Notes: generated from the letters alone by a model not told the origin. A stretch of DNA of 39,146 nt from Anaerolineae bacterium (GCA_016931185.1 JAFGFI010000241.1:1-39146); one strand, 5' to 3'; positions 19,570 to 28,536 are shown, counted from the first letter of the stretch. A program made the numbers and translations.

Positions 19570-19875
19570 ATGAGTGTTAAGATTCGACCCCTTAATGATC
19601 GCGTTGTTGTTGAACCCATTGAAGAAGAAGAAATGACCTTTGCTGGTGGGCGATTGGTACTCCCGGATACGGCCAAGGAAAAGCCACAGCAGGGCAAAGT
19701 CCTGGCAGTGGGGCCACAGGTGGAAACCGAGGATGAAGATGGTAATATCGTTGGCGTAAAAGCCGGCGATCTGGTGATCTTCGCCAAGTATGCGGGCACC
19801 CCTTTCAAAACCCGCGATGGTAAAGAAATGTTGATTCTGCGTGAGGATGACATTCTAGGCGTCATTGAGGAATAG
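19570..19875 (+). CDS. groES: Co-chaperonin GroES
   Basis: A 101-residue heptameric lid protein of the GroEL folding chamber. The start MSVKIRPLNDRVVVEPIEEE, the mobile-loop region and the C-terminal REDDILGVIEE are typical. The length is normal. CGGAGGT lies directly upstream of the ATG. It is first in a two-gene operon under double CIRCE control, so it should be induced by heat and unfolded-protein stress through HrcA. Confidence 0.98.
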   Translation: MSVKIRPLNDRVVVEPIEEEEMTFAGGRLVLPDTAKEKPQQGKVLAVGPQVETEDEDGNIVGVKAGDLVIFAKYAGTPFKTRDGKEMLILREDDILGVIEE

Positions 19876-19919
19876 GCTTAAATTAAAATTTTCTGCTTGA
19901 GGAGAAGGAGTTAACAAGT

Positions 19920-21557
19920 ATGGCTAAGCAATTACAATTTGGAAGTGAAGCACGCGCGGGGCTTAAGCGTGGTATGGATGTTTTGGCAAACGCCGTGGTG
20001 ACCACATTAGGTCCCAAGGGCCGCAATGTGGCATTGGATAAGAAGTGGGGTTCCCCCACCATTACGCATGATGGCGTAACCGTAGCAAAAGAAATCGAAC
20101 TGGAAGATTCCTTTGAAAATATGGGTGCGCAGTTGCTCAAAGAAGCTGCGACCAAGACCAATGATATCGCCGGCGATGGTACGACCACCGCAACGTTACT
20201 GGCTCACGTCCTGATTGAAGAAGGTATGAAGAATGTGGCCGCCGGTGCGAACCCAATGTTGCTCAAGAAGGGAATTCTCGTCGCTGCTGAGAAAGTCGCG
20301 GATGCGATCCGGGATGCAGCGGTCGAAGTCAACACGAAGGAAAATATTGCCAACGTTGCCGCTATTTCTGCCCAGGATCGCGACATCGGTGAGCTGATTG
20401 CCGACGTGATGGACAAAGTTGGTAAGGATGGCGTCATCACGGTTGAGGAATCCAAGGGACTCGAATTCGAGACAGAATACGTCGAGGGTATGCAGTTTGA
20501 CCGTGGTTATATCAGCCCTTACTTCATCACCAATCCTGAATCTATGGAATCCGTGATTGAGGATGCCTATATTCTGATTTACGACAAAAAGATCTCTGCC
20601 GCCCAGGACCTGGTGCCCATTTTAGAGAAGCTGGTGCAGAAGGGTGTACGCAGTCTCGTTATTATCGCCGAGGACATTGATGGCGAAGCATTGGCGACCT
20701 TAGTAGTCAATAAGTTGCGCGGACTGCTGACAGCTTTGGCGATCAAGGCTCCTGGCTTTGGCGACCGCCGCAAGGCTATGTTGCAAGATCTTGCGACTCT
20801 GACTGGTGGTCACGTCATCACCGAAGAAGAAGGTCGCAAGCTGGAGAGTGCGCTGATCGAGGACTTGGGGCGTGCCGATAAAGTCATTAGTACCAAGGAT
20901 GAGACCACCATCGTCGGTGGGCACGGTGAGGATGCACTCATCACCTCCCGCATCGAGCAGATCAAGATCGAGATGGATCACTCCACCTCCGATTACGACA
21001 AGGAAAAGCTGCAGGAACGGTTGGCCAAATTGGCCGGCGGTGTTGCCATTATCCGCGTTGGTGCAGCGACCGAGACTGAACTGAAGGAAAAGAAACACCG
21101 TGTTGAGGACGCGCTGAGCGCGACTCGTGCAGCAGTTGAGGAAGGGATTGTACCTGGTGGTGGTGTAGCGCTGCTGAACGCAATGCCTGTCTTGAACAAT
21201 ATCCAGATGGACTATCCTGATGAGCAGACCGGTGTGATTATCCTGAAGAAGGCGCTGGAAATGCCTGTTCGCAAGATTTCGGCGAACGCAGGTGAGGATG
21301 GGGCCGTGGTTTTGTCTGAAGTCCGCCGCGCGCAGACCGAGAAGAACAACTCCCACATCGGGTACGATGTGATGACTGGAACCTATGTGGATATGATCGA
21401 GGCCGGTATTATTGACCCCGCCAAGGTCACCAGGGGTGCGCTACTCAACGCCGCTTCCGTGGCCGCGATGGTTCTCAGTACCGAGGCTCTCATCACCGAC
21501 ATTCCCGAACCCGAGCCACCCGCTCCGGCGGGGCCTCCCGGTGGCGGGATGTACTAA
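19920..21557 (+). CDS. groEL: Chaperonin GroEL
   Basis: A 545-residue ATP-dependent chaperonin. Landmarks include [16 protein letters not shown] and the ATP-site motif [15 protein letters not shown] near the N-terminus, [14 protein letters not shown], and [19 protein letters not shown] near the end. The C-terminal tail is [10 protein letters not shown], a shorter form of the usual Gly-Met tail, and is rich in proline and glutamate just before it. GGAGAAGGAG serves the start. It follows groES by 44 bases, and a strong terminator closes the operon. Confidence 0.99.
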   Translation: MAKQLQFGSEARAGLKRGMDVLANAVVTTLGPKGRNVALDKKWGSPTITHDGVTVAKEIELEDSFENMGAQLLKEAATKTNDIAGDGTTTATLLAHVLIEEGMKNVAAGANPMLLKKGILVAAEKVADAIRDAAVEVNTKENIANVAAISAQDRDIGELIADVMDKVGKDGVITVEESKGLEFETEYVEGMQFDRGYISPYFITNPESMESVIEDAYILIYDKKISAAQDLVPILEKLVQKGVRSLVIIAEDIDGEALATLVVNKLRGLLTALAIKAPGFGDRRKAMLQDLATLTGGHVITEEEGRKLESALIEDLGRADKVISTKDETTIVGGHGEDALITSRIEQIKIEMDHSTSDYDKEKLQERLAKLAGGVAIIRVGAATETELKEKKHRVEDALSATRAAVEEGIVPGGGVALLNAMPVLNNIQMDYPDEQTGVIILKKALEMPVRKISANAGEDGAVVLSEVRRAQTEKNNSHIGYDVMTGTYVDMIEAGIIDPAKVTRGALLNAASVAAMVLSTEALITDIPEPEPPAPAGPPGGGMY

Positions 21558-21569
21558 ACCGAAAACATC

Positions 21570-21597
21570 AAGAACCCCCGGAAATCCGGGGGTTCTT
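21570..21597 (+). terminator. groESL terminator
   Basis: A perfect 12-bp stem, AAGAACCCCCGG with its complement, around the loop AAAT. The right arm ends GGGGGTTCTT and is followed by CTATATT. It lies 12 bases after the groEL stop codon. Confidence 0.92.
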
Positions 21598-21609
21598 CTA
21601 TATTAGAAC

Positions 21610-22038
21610 ATGCGAAATACCAAACACCCACATATCAAATTACGTGCCTTTCAGGATACTGATGGTCCAGAGTTTGTAAATATTCTTAAACTTAACAGCC
21701 AATATGGATACCCTGAAGTTGAGGGCATAGCGGCGATGCAACGTGTGGCCGACTGCGAGGCGGCTGTCTTTATTGTAGCAGAGGTGGCGCAACGTCCATA
21801 TGGGTTTATCAAGGGGATTTATGATGGTTCACGGGCGTTAATTCATCTGCTCTCCGTCCACCCGGACATGCAACGGCAAGGTATTGGAAGTGCATTGGTT
21901 GAAGCCATCCGCGCAGAATTTAAAAGGCGCGGTGCGCCCAGCTTGAGTGTAACCGTCACAGAACACAGCGCAAAGTTTTGGAAGAAGCAAGGATTCCAAT
22001 CACTACCCGTCTTTTTGATGTTGCAGGACAGTATTTAA
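21610..22038 (+). CDS. GNAT family N-acetyltransferase
   Basis: A 142-residue acetyl-CoA-dependent acyltransferase of the GNAT superfamily. The acetyl-CoA pyrophosphate loop is visible in LLSVHPDMQRQGIGSALVEAI (Q/R-x-x-G-x-G type), followed by the C-terminal strand pattern VTVTEHSAKFWKKQGFQ. The acceptor substrate is unknown. The start codon lies only 13 bases beyond the groEL terminator and no ribosome binding site is visible. Expression therefore needs read-through or a promoter inside groEL, or the mRNA is leaderless. Confidence 0.88.
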   Translation: MRNTKHPHIKLRAFQDTDGPEFVNILKLNSQYGYPEVEGIAAMQRVADCEAAVFIVAEVAQRPYGFIKGIYDGSRALIHLLSVHPDMQRQGIGSALVEAIRAEFKRRGAPSLSVTVTEHSAKFWKKQGFQSLPVFLMLQDSI

Positions 22039-22047
22039 TGATATAGG

Positions 22048-22101
22048 ACCTGACAGGCTTTCTACAAACGCATGATCACAAAACCTATCAGGCTTTTACA
22101 A
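22048..22101. repeat. Pair of ACCTGACAGGCTTT-type direct repeats
   Basis: ACCTGACAGGCTTTCTACAAA (22048-22068, given here as two joined blocks ACCTGACAGG and CTTTCTACAAA) is echoed by ACCTATCAGG CTTTTACAAA at 22083-22102. The repeats lie between the convergent GNAT and feoC genes and resemble short palindromic filler repeats. No terminator is evident. Confidence 0.5.
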
Positions 22102-22104
22102 AAA

Positions 22105-22362
22105 TCACACATCTCTGGCGGCTCGCAATCCTTTATCCGTCAGTGTCCAAGAGCGCAGTTGTTGGCGTGGGCCACATTGAATGTGCAATGCACAACTTTC
22201 ACAACCAGTAGCGCAGTCCTCAGACTCACGTAAGTAGCCAAGTTTTACCAACTGATTTATCATTTGGACAATCAAGTCAGAGTCAACCGCGAGCGTCTCC
22301 GCCAGCTCTTGTTGTGTATACAGTGAACCCGTTGCCATCAGATTGAGCAGGTAATGCAACAT
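22105..22362 (-). CDS. feoC: FeoC-like winged-helix protein
   Basis: An 85-residue winged-helix protein with a cysteine cluster C50-x3-C54-x2-C57-x5-C63 in the wing, the pattern of FeoC proteins that can bind an iron-sulfur cluster. FeoC controls FeoB activity or stability, or transcription of the feo genes. Its start codon lies one base beyond the feoB stop, so it is the last gene of the iron operon. The helix-turn-helix region is about residues 14-43 (TQQELAETLAVDSDLIVQMI). Confidence 0.85.
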   Translation of the reverse strand: MLHYLLNLMATGSLYTQQELAETLAVDSDLIVQMINQLVKLGYLRESEDCATGCESCALHIQCGPRQQLRSWTLTDKGLRAARDV

Positions 22363-22363
22363 C

Positions 22364-24397
22364 TCAGCCCCCTACCCAGGTACCTAACTGGTACACCAGA
22401 ATTCCCGCGGCTAACGAAATAACAATCATAAGGCTCAGACTGACTATCGTCCATTTCCAAGAAGCGGTTTCCTGCTTTACGGCTGCCACCGTCGCCACAC
22501 ACGGAATAAAGAGCATCTGCACGACCAAAAATGCCAATGCAGCCGCCGGCGATAACACGGAGGGTAAAACAGTTTCCAGATTTCCGTAAAGAACGCCCAA
22601 CGTCGCAATGGTGTTTTCTTTTGCGACAAAACTGGTCAGTAGAGCCACCATAAAGGGCCACGGCACCCCGAGACACTGTCCCAGAGGTTCCAAAAACGCG
22701 CCTATCTGGGCCAGATAGCTTGAAGCCACATCACCGGAAGGAAAATAAGACAAAGCCCACACAATCACGGAGGCCACTAAAATCACCGTTCCGGCCTTCT
22801 GCAAAAATGCCAACACATTCTGCCAAATGTAAAGGCCAATGGTGCGCGCATTGGGTAAATGATAGAGGGGCAATTCCATAATGAAAACCGTCTGCTCTCC
22901 CTGGAGAACAAAACGATGGAAGAGAATACCAACCAGGCTTAATATGACTAGATTTGTAACCACCAGGCCCCAAGATATCCACCCAGCCGCCGCGCCAAAG
23001 AACAACGGCGCTAATACCGTGATCACAGCCATACGCGCGGTACAGGGCACTAAGGGAGCCAGTAAAATCGTGAGAATACGCGCCCGGCGTGTCTCTATGA
23101 TGCGCGACCCCAAAACGGCGGGCACATTACAACCAAAACCAAGCAGCAAAGGCATAAAGCTCTTGCCATGCAACCCCATCATGTGCATGAACCGGTCGGT
23201 GAGATAAGCGGCGCGGGCCATATAGCCTGTATCCTCTAATATACCCAACACAGCAAAGAAAATAACCAAAATGGGCAAAAAGGTCACTACCATTCCCGCC
23301 CCCCCCAGGATACCATCCGCTACCAGATCGGCCAACCACAGTGGCGCCGAAGCCAAACCTCTATGGACTTGTATGACTAAATCTTCGGTTAACATACCTA
23401 ACCATGCCTGGAGCGGCGTGCCAATGGCATAAGTCAACCAAAATACCAGGGCCAACACCCCCAACAACACCCCCATTCCCATCAATGGGTGTGTCAATAC
23501 ACGATCCAGGCGCGCGGTTAAGCCCACTTGCCCGACACGGGGGCGGACAACAGCAGCACGTACCATACGCGCAATCCACGCGTACCGCGCTCCGGCAATA
23601 TCCAGGATGGCGTCTTCATGTTCGAGCAAGAGCGCGTGTGTCTGTTTCCACTGTTCAGGCGGCAGCGATGCGTGCATAAAATCGGCAACCTCCTCATCCC
23701 CCTCTAATAATTTCAACGCAACCCAATCCTTGGGATAAGGTTCAGGCACCCAATCCGCAACCAGGGTAATCAACTTTCCCAAAACCTGCTCGTGTTGCGA
23801 CAAAATGGTGGGACGCCGTGGCTGGTATACAATCTCGCCCTGCATTAGACGGTTAATGGTCTCCAATAACACTTCATATCCCTGGTTTTTCGTCGCGCAC
23901 ATCGCGACCACCGGCAATTCCAGAGCGGCTTCCAGTACTTTTGGCTCGACTTGAATCCCTTCTTGAGCCGCGACATCCATCATGTTCAAAACTAGAATCA
24001 CGGGTACAGGCAATAAGAGCAATTCAGATAATAAATATAGACTGCGCTCCATAATTGCGGCATCCACCAGGGCAACCACAACATCAGGACGCTCTTGAAT
24101 AATAAAATCACGGGTAATCCGTTCCTCTTCAGAATTCGCCGTCAGGCTGTAGGTACCGGGCAAATCAATAAGCGTATAAGCCTGCCCACTGTACTCCAAA
24201 ACACCGCGCTTCTGTTCCACCGTTTTGCCGGGCCAGTTTCCCACGTGTTGATTGAGACCCGTTAACCGGTTAAAGACGGTAGATTTGCCCACATTGGGCT
24301 GTCCGGCCAGGGCTATCGTGATGGATTCTCCCGGCGTTGACCTCGCCAAAACTGTAGCCTGATGTTCACACCATTCACTTTGCAGACACTGTGTCAT
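22364..24397 (-). CDS. feoB: Ferrous iron transporter FeoB
   Basis: A 677-residue inner-membrane Fe(II) transporter with a cytosolic GTPase domain. G-motifs: GQPNVGKST (32-40), DLPG (78-81) and NMMD (138-141). After a helical spacer come the membrane domain with two Gate segments (LGFGCNVPAVLGSR and VAKENTIATLGVLYG) and about eight to ten helices. A longer frame opens at 24478. I chose ATG 24397 because GGAGG stands about seven bases upstream. The start overlaps the end of feoA by 23 bases. Confidence 0.97.
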   Translation of the reverse strand: MTQCLQSEWCEHQATVLARSTPGESITIALAGQPNVGKSTVFNRLTGLNQHVGNWPGKTVEQKRGVLEYSGQAYTLIDLPGTYSLTANSEEERITRDFIIQERPDVVVALVDAAIMERSLYLLSELLLLPVPVILVLNMMDVAAQEGIQVEPKVLEAALELPVVAMCATKNQGYEVLLETINRLMQGEIVYQPRRPTILSQHEQVLGKLITLVADWVPEPYPKDWVALKLLEGDEEVADFMHASLPPEQWKQTHALLLEHEDAILDIAGARYAWIARMVRAAVVRPRVGQVGLTARLDRVLTHPLMGMGVLLGVLALVFWLTYAIGTPLQAWLGMLTEDLVIQVHRGLASAPLWLADLVADGILGGAGMVVTFLPILVIFFAVLGILEDTGYMARAAYLTDRFMHMMGLHGKSFMPLLLGFGCNVPAVLGSRIIETRRARILTILLAPLVPCTARMAVITVLAPLFFGAAAGWISWGLVVTNLVILSLVGILFHRFVLQGEQTVFIMELPLYHLPNARTIGLYIWQNVLAFLQKAGTVILVASVIVWALSYFPSGDVASSYLAQIGAFLEPLGQCLGVPWPFMVALLTSFVAKENTIATLGVLYGNLETVLPSVLSPAAALAFLVVQMLFIPCVATVAAVKQETASWKWTIVSLSLMIVISLAAGILVYQLGTWVGG

Positions 24398-24629
24398 CTT
24401 TGTCCTCCGCATTATGTACCCAAATATGCTGTGCTTCTCTACGTCCCAACGCCACCTGGGTCCCGCGCAGCGCAACAATCAACGGGCCAAAGCCATAATT
24501 CCGTATGACCTTAACCGGTGCACCTGGCGTAAACCCCAAAGCCGCCAACCGTGCAATAAAACCACGGCCGCCGCGCATAACGTAAACAAGCCCAGTTTCT
24601 CCGGGAGATAATTCTCCTAATGGAACCAT
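24375..24629 (-). CDS. feoA: Ferrous iron transport protein FeoA
   Basis: An 84-residue SH3-like cytosolic protein required for FeoB function. The typical LGELSPGETGLVYVM start and the VALRGTQVALGRREAQHIWV C-terminal segment are visible. AGGAGGTC lies directly upstream of the ATG on the minus strand. It overlaps feoB by 23 bases and is preceded by the DtxR-family regulator. Confidence 0.95.
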   Translation of the reverse strand: MVPLGELSPGETGLVYVMRGGRGFIARLAALGFTPGAPVKVIRNYGFGPLIVALRGTQVALGRREAQHIWVHNAEDKDDTVSAK

Positions 24630-24677
24630 AAGACCTCCTCAATATAGGTAAGTTAAGATAGGTTTGCCGATCTACCA

Positions 24678-24697
24678 GGCAGACAAGAATGTCTGCC
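24678..24697. other. Small intercistronic hairpin
   Basis: GGCAGACA and TGTCTGCC pair perfectly around AGAA, just after the regulator stop and about 50 bases before feoA. No T-tract follows in either direction. It is more likely an mRNA processing or stabilising hairpin, or a small dispersed repeat, than a terminator. Confidence 0.5.
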
Positions 24698-24702
24698 CTA
24701 CA

Positions 24703-25362
24703 TTAATGTGCTTCATTTGAAACAACACGCACCCAAATCCGCTGGGTTAACACCTCCGGTAAATTAACCTCGTGCGCCCCTGTCACTATACAGGTACTTG
24801 CCTCGTTCTGTACACGCACCTCAATCCGGCTACCTAGTTCTATACCCAGGCCACTTAATGCCTGCAACACGCTCTGAGATTCAGGCGAGATGCGCACAAT
24901 CTCCCCGCGCGTTCCGGGCGATAACCCGTCCAGACACACCCTATTGACAGCGACCTCTCTATAAGGGGGAATGGGAGAGCCGTGGGGACAGTGCTCAGGA
25001 TCCCCTAACAATCCCGCCAAACGTTCTGTTACCGATTCAGGCGCAGCATGTTCCAATCGCTCGGCTATATGATGCACCTCGGACCATGGTAATTGCAGCA
25101 TATCGGTCAAAAAACGTTCCCAGAGGCGATGCCGCCGCAGTAATGCGCGTGCGATATCCTCACCCTCCGGCGTCAAGATAACCCCTCGATACGGATGATA
25201 GGTAACCCACATTCGATCCGCCAGCTTCTGCACCATTTCATGTACCGAAACCGGGGAAAAGTTAAAATAATCCACTAATTGAGATAAGGGAAGCGGGACA
25301 TCACCGGCCTCACGCAGACGGTAAATAGCTCCTAAGTATTCCTCAAATCGCTCTCTGACCAT
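24703..25362 (-). CDS. DtxR/MntR-family metal-dependent regulator
   Basis: A 219-residue metalloregulator. An N-terminal winged helix (about 1-65, with LSQLVDYFNFSPVSVHEMVQ as the recognition part) is followed by a metal-binding and dimerisation domain. Candidate ligands are H78, E82, H97/H98, E101, H105, C125 and H127. A C-terminal FeoA-like SH3 domain (about 145-215) completes the long form of the family. It is first in the feo operon on the same strand, 73 bases before feoA, so Fe(II)-dependent repression of its own iron uptake operon is likely. A clear DtxR operator palindrome was not found by eye. The iron-or-manganese choice cannot be settled from sequence alone. Confidence 0.92.
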   Translation of the reverse strand: MVRERFEEYLGAIYRLREAGDVPLPLSQLVDYFNFSPVSVHEMVQKLADRMWVTYHPYRGVILTPEGEDIARALLRRHRLWERFLTDMLQLPWSEVHHIAERLEHAAPESVTERLAGLLGDPEHCPHGSPIPPYREVAVNRVCLDGLSPGTRGEIVRISPESQSVLQALSGLGIELGSRIEVRVQNEASTCIVTGAHEVNLPEVLTQRIWVRVVSNEAH

Positions 25363-25404
25363 TTCAATTCCCCACTTTAGGCCTTCAGAAAGTTATAAAA
25401 GTAA

Positions 25405-25410
25405 ATTATA
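25405..25410 (-). promoter_or_regulatory. Possible -10 box for the dtxR-feo operon
   Basis: TATAAT on the minus strand, 43 bases upstream of the regulator start codon. No acceptable -35 at 16-18 bases is visible, so it may depend on an activator or be fortuitous. Confidence 0.35.
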
Positions 25411-25565
25411 CAGCCCGAATCCACGCTTCTGATTAGCAGTGTAACTTGTAGTCTTCTGGAAAAGAAAAAACTCTAACTATGCTTTAACTACCTACTATTA
25501 TAAGGCGTACCTTAAAACATGTCAAAGTTATCTCAATCTACATAACATGATAAGCGAAGCTCATT

Positions 25566-25595
25566 TTGTTGCAGAAACAGTCCTTGCGCTATAAT
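25566..25595 (+). promoter_or_regulatory. Probable promoter of the LysM protein gene
   Basis: TTGTTG (25566-25571), an 18-base spacer, then a perfect TATAAT (25590-25595). The expected start near 25602 gives a leader of about 20 bases with no Shine-Dalgarno. Confidence 0.5.
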
Positions 25596-25621
25596 TCATC
25601 GGTGCTATCATAAATCTAATT

Positions 25622-26803
25622 ATGGAAACGCAAAACACAAATACAGAAGATATCATCCGCCCTTTGCCCAACCGTCCACCGCGACATTGTCATGTATGCG
25701 GGGCGAGGGTTGGAGAAAGTGCAAAAACCTGCCTGATGTGTGGGGCGGAATTAAGCGATAGCGTAGAAATTGAAGCCGTAACCTTAACTACGGCAACATC
25801 CCGACGTCTGAATATTACCCAAATCATCATCCTAGTATGCGTGGCATTGGCACTGTTAGGAAGCGCAATCGTCGTAGGATGGAATTTATCCCAGGGCAAT
25901 GTTGGACCACCCACACCGACCATCACTCCAACGCTCACCTTCACCCCCCTGCCTACTCCCACTCCCACACAAACACCACCCCCTACTCTAACTCCAACCC
26001 CTATTCCTACGCCAACCCCTATTCCTCCAGAAACCTATGTAGTTCAATCAGGCGATACACTTCTTGATATAGCATTACAATTCGATCTGACGGTAACAGA
26101 ACTAAAAGATTATAATGATTTGGATTCCGACATTATTGTAGCGGGGCAAAGTCTCCTCATCCCACCGTCAACTCCCACACCTGGCCCTCCTCCCACTACC
26201 AAACCCGGTGAGCCGACAGGCACACCGGCACCTTACGTCCTATACACAGTTAAACAAGGGGATGTTCTATCTACTATCGCGCAACAATTTGGAGTCAGTG
26301 TTGAGGATATCAAGCAAGCCAATAATATACCCGCCAGTTCCGATACCATCAAGGTAGATCAGGTATTGATGATCCCACAACTCACCGCCACGCTCGAAGT
26401 AGAACAAGGCCCGATCGTCAGTGGCACAGCGACGCCGCGCCCGGCATATTCGGCACCAGCGCTACTCTACCCCCCTGACGGGACACATTTTGGAGGAGCA
26501 GAAGCGCTAGTTGTTTTACAGTGGGCCTCGGTAGGCACACTAAGAGAAGGAGAATTTTATCATCTATCGCTTACTATTCCTACTACGAGCGGGCCAGAAA
26601 CTACCGATGTATACCAACGCTCTACTGCATGGCGGGTACCTGCAGAACTTTTTCCCCCCGCCGAAATTATAGAGCGAACCTGTACATGGCAAGTCAATGT
26701 TGTCCGGCGTGATACAGAGATGGAAACGGCAATCTCTTCTGCAGAAGAAAGACGTGCTTTTATCTGGGATATTGAAGCGCCAGCGTCTCAACCCACCCCT
26801 TAA
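25622..26803 (+). CDS. Zinc-ribbon, membrane-anchored double LysM protein
   Basis: A 393-residue protein with an N-terminal zinc ribbon (C23-x2-C26 and C37-x2-C40), one transmembrane helix (about 65-87), a Pro/Thr-rich stalk (about 96-136), and two LysM domains (about 138-181 and 207-252; YVVQSGDTLLDIA and YTVKQGDVLSTIA). It ends with a beta-rich domain (about 275-390) of the Ig/fibronectin kind. The LysM domains bind GlcNAc-containing glycans such as peptidoglycan. The zinc ribbon faces the cytoplasm and the rest lies outside. Three genes on this strand (LysM, unknown, REC-ParA) are closely spaced and may form a cell-surface operon. Confidence 0.88.
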   Translation: METQNTNTEDIIRPLPNRPPRHCHVCGARVGESAKTCLMCGAELSDSVEIEAVTLTTATSRRLNITQIIILVCVALALLGSAIVVGWNLSQGNVGPPTPTITPTLTFTPLPTPTPTQTPPPTLTPTPIPTPTPIPPETYVVQSGDTLLDIALQFDLTVTELKDYNDLDSDIIVAGQSLLIPPSTPTPGPPPTTKPGEPTGTPAPYVLYTVKQGDVLSTIAQQFGVSVEDIKQANNIPASSDTIKVDQVLMIPQLTATLEVEQGPIVSGTATPRPAYSAPALLYPPDGTHFGGAEALVVLQWASVGTLREGEFYHLSLTIPTTSGPETTDVYQRSTAWRVPAELFPPAEIIERTCTWQVNVVRRDTEMETAISSAEERRAFIWDIEAPASQPTP

Positions 26804-26822
26804 TTAGCAAAGGAAAGTGAGT

Positions 26823-27344
26823 ATGGAACAATCCATTGATCTAAATCAAATAACTGCCGAATTTTTCGCCGATGGTTACCGTGTCTCCGGTCATTTTGAC
26901 GCTGCGCGCTACGCACTGGCAGATACACTCCTCGATCCCACAACCAACTATATCAGCATTATCAACGCCTATCTTTCCCCGGTTATGGATCCCAGCGTCC
27001 TCACTGCGCATTACAAGATAGCCACTGTTGATAAATCCCAACTGGATTTTGTGCTTACTGTAAACGCGCGCGATGGGATACGGCGCGATCAACATTACGC
27101 GCAAGGGATGAAAACCCACACGGTATTTCTCACATTACCCTTTTTTGAAGTAAGCGGAGAATTACGGACGGCGATGACGGTTTTCAAACCTCGTAGTTAT
27201 TTAAGCACGACAGCAGGCAGTTTCTTAACCTTTCTCAATGTAACGGCGCGCTGTACTTTTAATCCTTCCATCGTATATCAGGGAGGAGCGGCACAAATCA
27301 ACCGTACAAAAATTACTTTCTTTGGTGAAAGAAGTTTAACCTAA
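26823..27344 (+). CDS. Protein of unknown function
   Basis: A 173-residue soluble protein without signal peptide or membrane helix, mixed alpha/beta. I do not recognise the family. GTG at 26817 is in frame, but AAAGGA at 26809-26814 fits the ATG at 26823 (eight bases). It stands 19 bases after the LysM gene and 43 bases before the REC-ParA gene, so it is probably co-transcribed with both. A role with these two in cell-surface or pilus-type assembly is only a guess from position. Confidence 0.75.
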   Translation: MEQSIDLNQITAEFFADGYRVSGHFDAARYALADTLLDPTTNYISIINAYLSPVMDPSVLTAHYKIATVDKSQLDFVLTVNARDGIRRDQHYAQGMKTHTVFLTLPFFEVSGELRTAMTVFKPRSYLSTTAGSFLTFLNVTARCTFNPSIVYQGGAAQINRTKITFFGERSLT

Positions 27345-27387
27345 GTTATTTCGTGAATTCCGGCGTATCCGGGTTAGGGGGACAATA

Positions 27388-28482
27388 ATGGCGCACATTC
27401 TCATTATAGATGATAATGCAGATATGCTCAGTATGCTCCAAATGTTGCTCGAAAAACGCGCGCAACACCAAACACTCCTGTGTGCAAATGGGGAGGAGGG
27501 ACTAAAGGTCGCTTTTTCTCAGACCCCCGATATCGCGCTTGTGGATGTGATGATGCCTGATATGAGTGGCTACGAAGTTGTGCGTCGCCTGCGAGCAAAC
27601 CCACAAACCGAAACCATGGGGATCATCGTACTCACTGCTCGCGGGCAACCAGTTGACCGTGATGCGGCAATGAACGCGGGCGCAGATGAATTTTTAACTA
27701 AACCGGTCAACTTTGATGAACTTAATGCCAAAATCAACACATTGTTAAGGAAGCTGCCGACTACAACGACACCTGGGCAATCCACAACGACAATCGTCCC
27801 CGTCTTCAGTTTGCGCGGAGGAGTGGGCGTGACCACCATCGCTGTCAATCTGGCAACACTGCTACAACTTGCAGCTCCTACTTTGCTGGTGGATCTTTCT
27901 CCTAATTCCGGGCATTGTAACCTATTTTTAGGACTTAAAGCCCAAAGCCATTGGGGGCACTATCTACAAGATCGCACCCAACCTCTCGAATCCCATTTGC
28001 TACGCCATGCATCCGGACTTCACGTTCTGGCCGCTCCCCCGATTCCGCTAGAATATGGATGGTTTGCCGAAGAGGACATCATCTCCTTGTTGGAAAGCAT
28101 CCAATCTCTGGCCCGCTTTATCGTAATTGATATGCCACCTGTACTCAACCAGGTAGCGGAAGTCATACTCAACGCCACCCATCAAGTTTTGCTGATCACA
28201 GGTGATGACCCCCCTTCTGTCCAGACCACCCTGACCACGATCAAGGCTATGGAAACCTGGTATGATCATATTCTACTTATACGTAATATGAATGTACCCA
28301 GTGGGCATCCTCCATTGGAGGCCCTACAACGGGCATTAAATGTTCCACTAGTTGCCGATATACCCTTCGATCCCACACAAAGCACCGCGCTGCGGAAAGG
28401 CGTCCCCCTCATCGCCGCACAACCGAAAGGAGACTTTGCAACTGCGCTCAAACAGGCACTCAAGACTATATTGACTTCATAA
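27388..28482 (+). CDS. REC-ParA/CpaE-like protein with altered Walker A
   Basis: A 364-residue protein. An N-terminal receiver domain (D53 in VDVMMPDMSG, lysine in TKPVNF) is followed by a MinD/ParA-like domain of the CpaE type, which positions type IV/Flp pilus machinery. The P-loop reads LRGGVGVTTIAVNLA (142-156). The signature first lysine of the deviant Walker A motif is R143, and the second is V148. Known CpaE-type proteins often lose the second lysine, but loss of both suggests weak or no ATP hydrolysis. The later motif VLLVDLSPNSG-type (LLVDLSP) and FIVIDMPPVL are kept. It is last of the three-gene set and is followed by a bidirectional terminator. Confidence 0.88.
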   Translation: MAHILIIDDNADMLSMLQMLLEKRAQHQTLLCANGEEGLKVAFSQTPDIALVDVMMPDMSGYEVVRRLRANPQTETMGIIVLTARGQPVDRDAAMNAGADEFLTKPVNFDELNAKINTLLRKLPTTTTPGQSTTTIVPVFSLRGGVGVTTIAVNLATLLQLAAPTLLVDLSPNSGHCNLFLGLKAQSHWGHYLQDRTQPLESHLLRHASGLHVLAAPPIPLEYGWFAEEDIISLLESIQSLARFIVIDMPPVLNQVAEVILNATHQVLLITGDDPPSVQTTLTTIKAMETWYDHILLIRNMNVPSGHPPLEALQRALNVPLVADIPFDPTQSTALRKGVPLIAAQPKGDFATALKQALKTILTS

Positions 28483-28490
28483 AAAGACCC

Positions 28491-28516
28491 CCCCTTGAGA
28501 TAGACGCCTCAAGGGG
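28491..28516. terminator. Bidirectional terminator between convergent genes
   Basis: CCCCTTGAG (28491-28499) pairs with CTCAAGGGG (28508-28516) around an eight-base loop. On the minus strand the hairpin is followed by GGGGTCTTTTT, a good tail for the gene ending at 28537. On the plus strand a run of six T follows only about 16 bases later. Confidence 0.75.
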
Positions 28517-28536
28517 AGTTCCCAACTTGTCATTTT

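Noticed and set aside
20700..21356. 218-codon minus-strand frame inside groEL
   Set aside because: It lies wholly antisense to a conserved gene, and its predicted protein is Asn/Asp/Leu-rich without a motif. It is a codon-bias shadow.
24630..24702. DtxR operator before feoA
   Set aside because: TAGGTAAG and GATAGGTT half-sites are present as direct rather than inverted repeats. The match is too weak to annotate.
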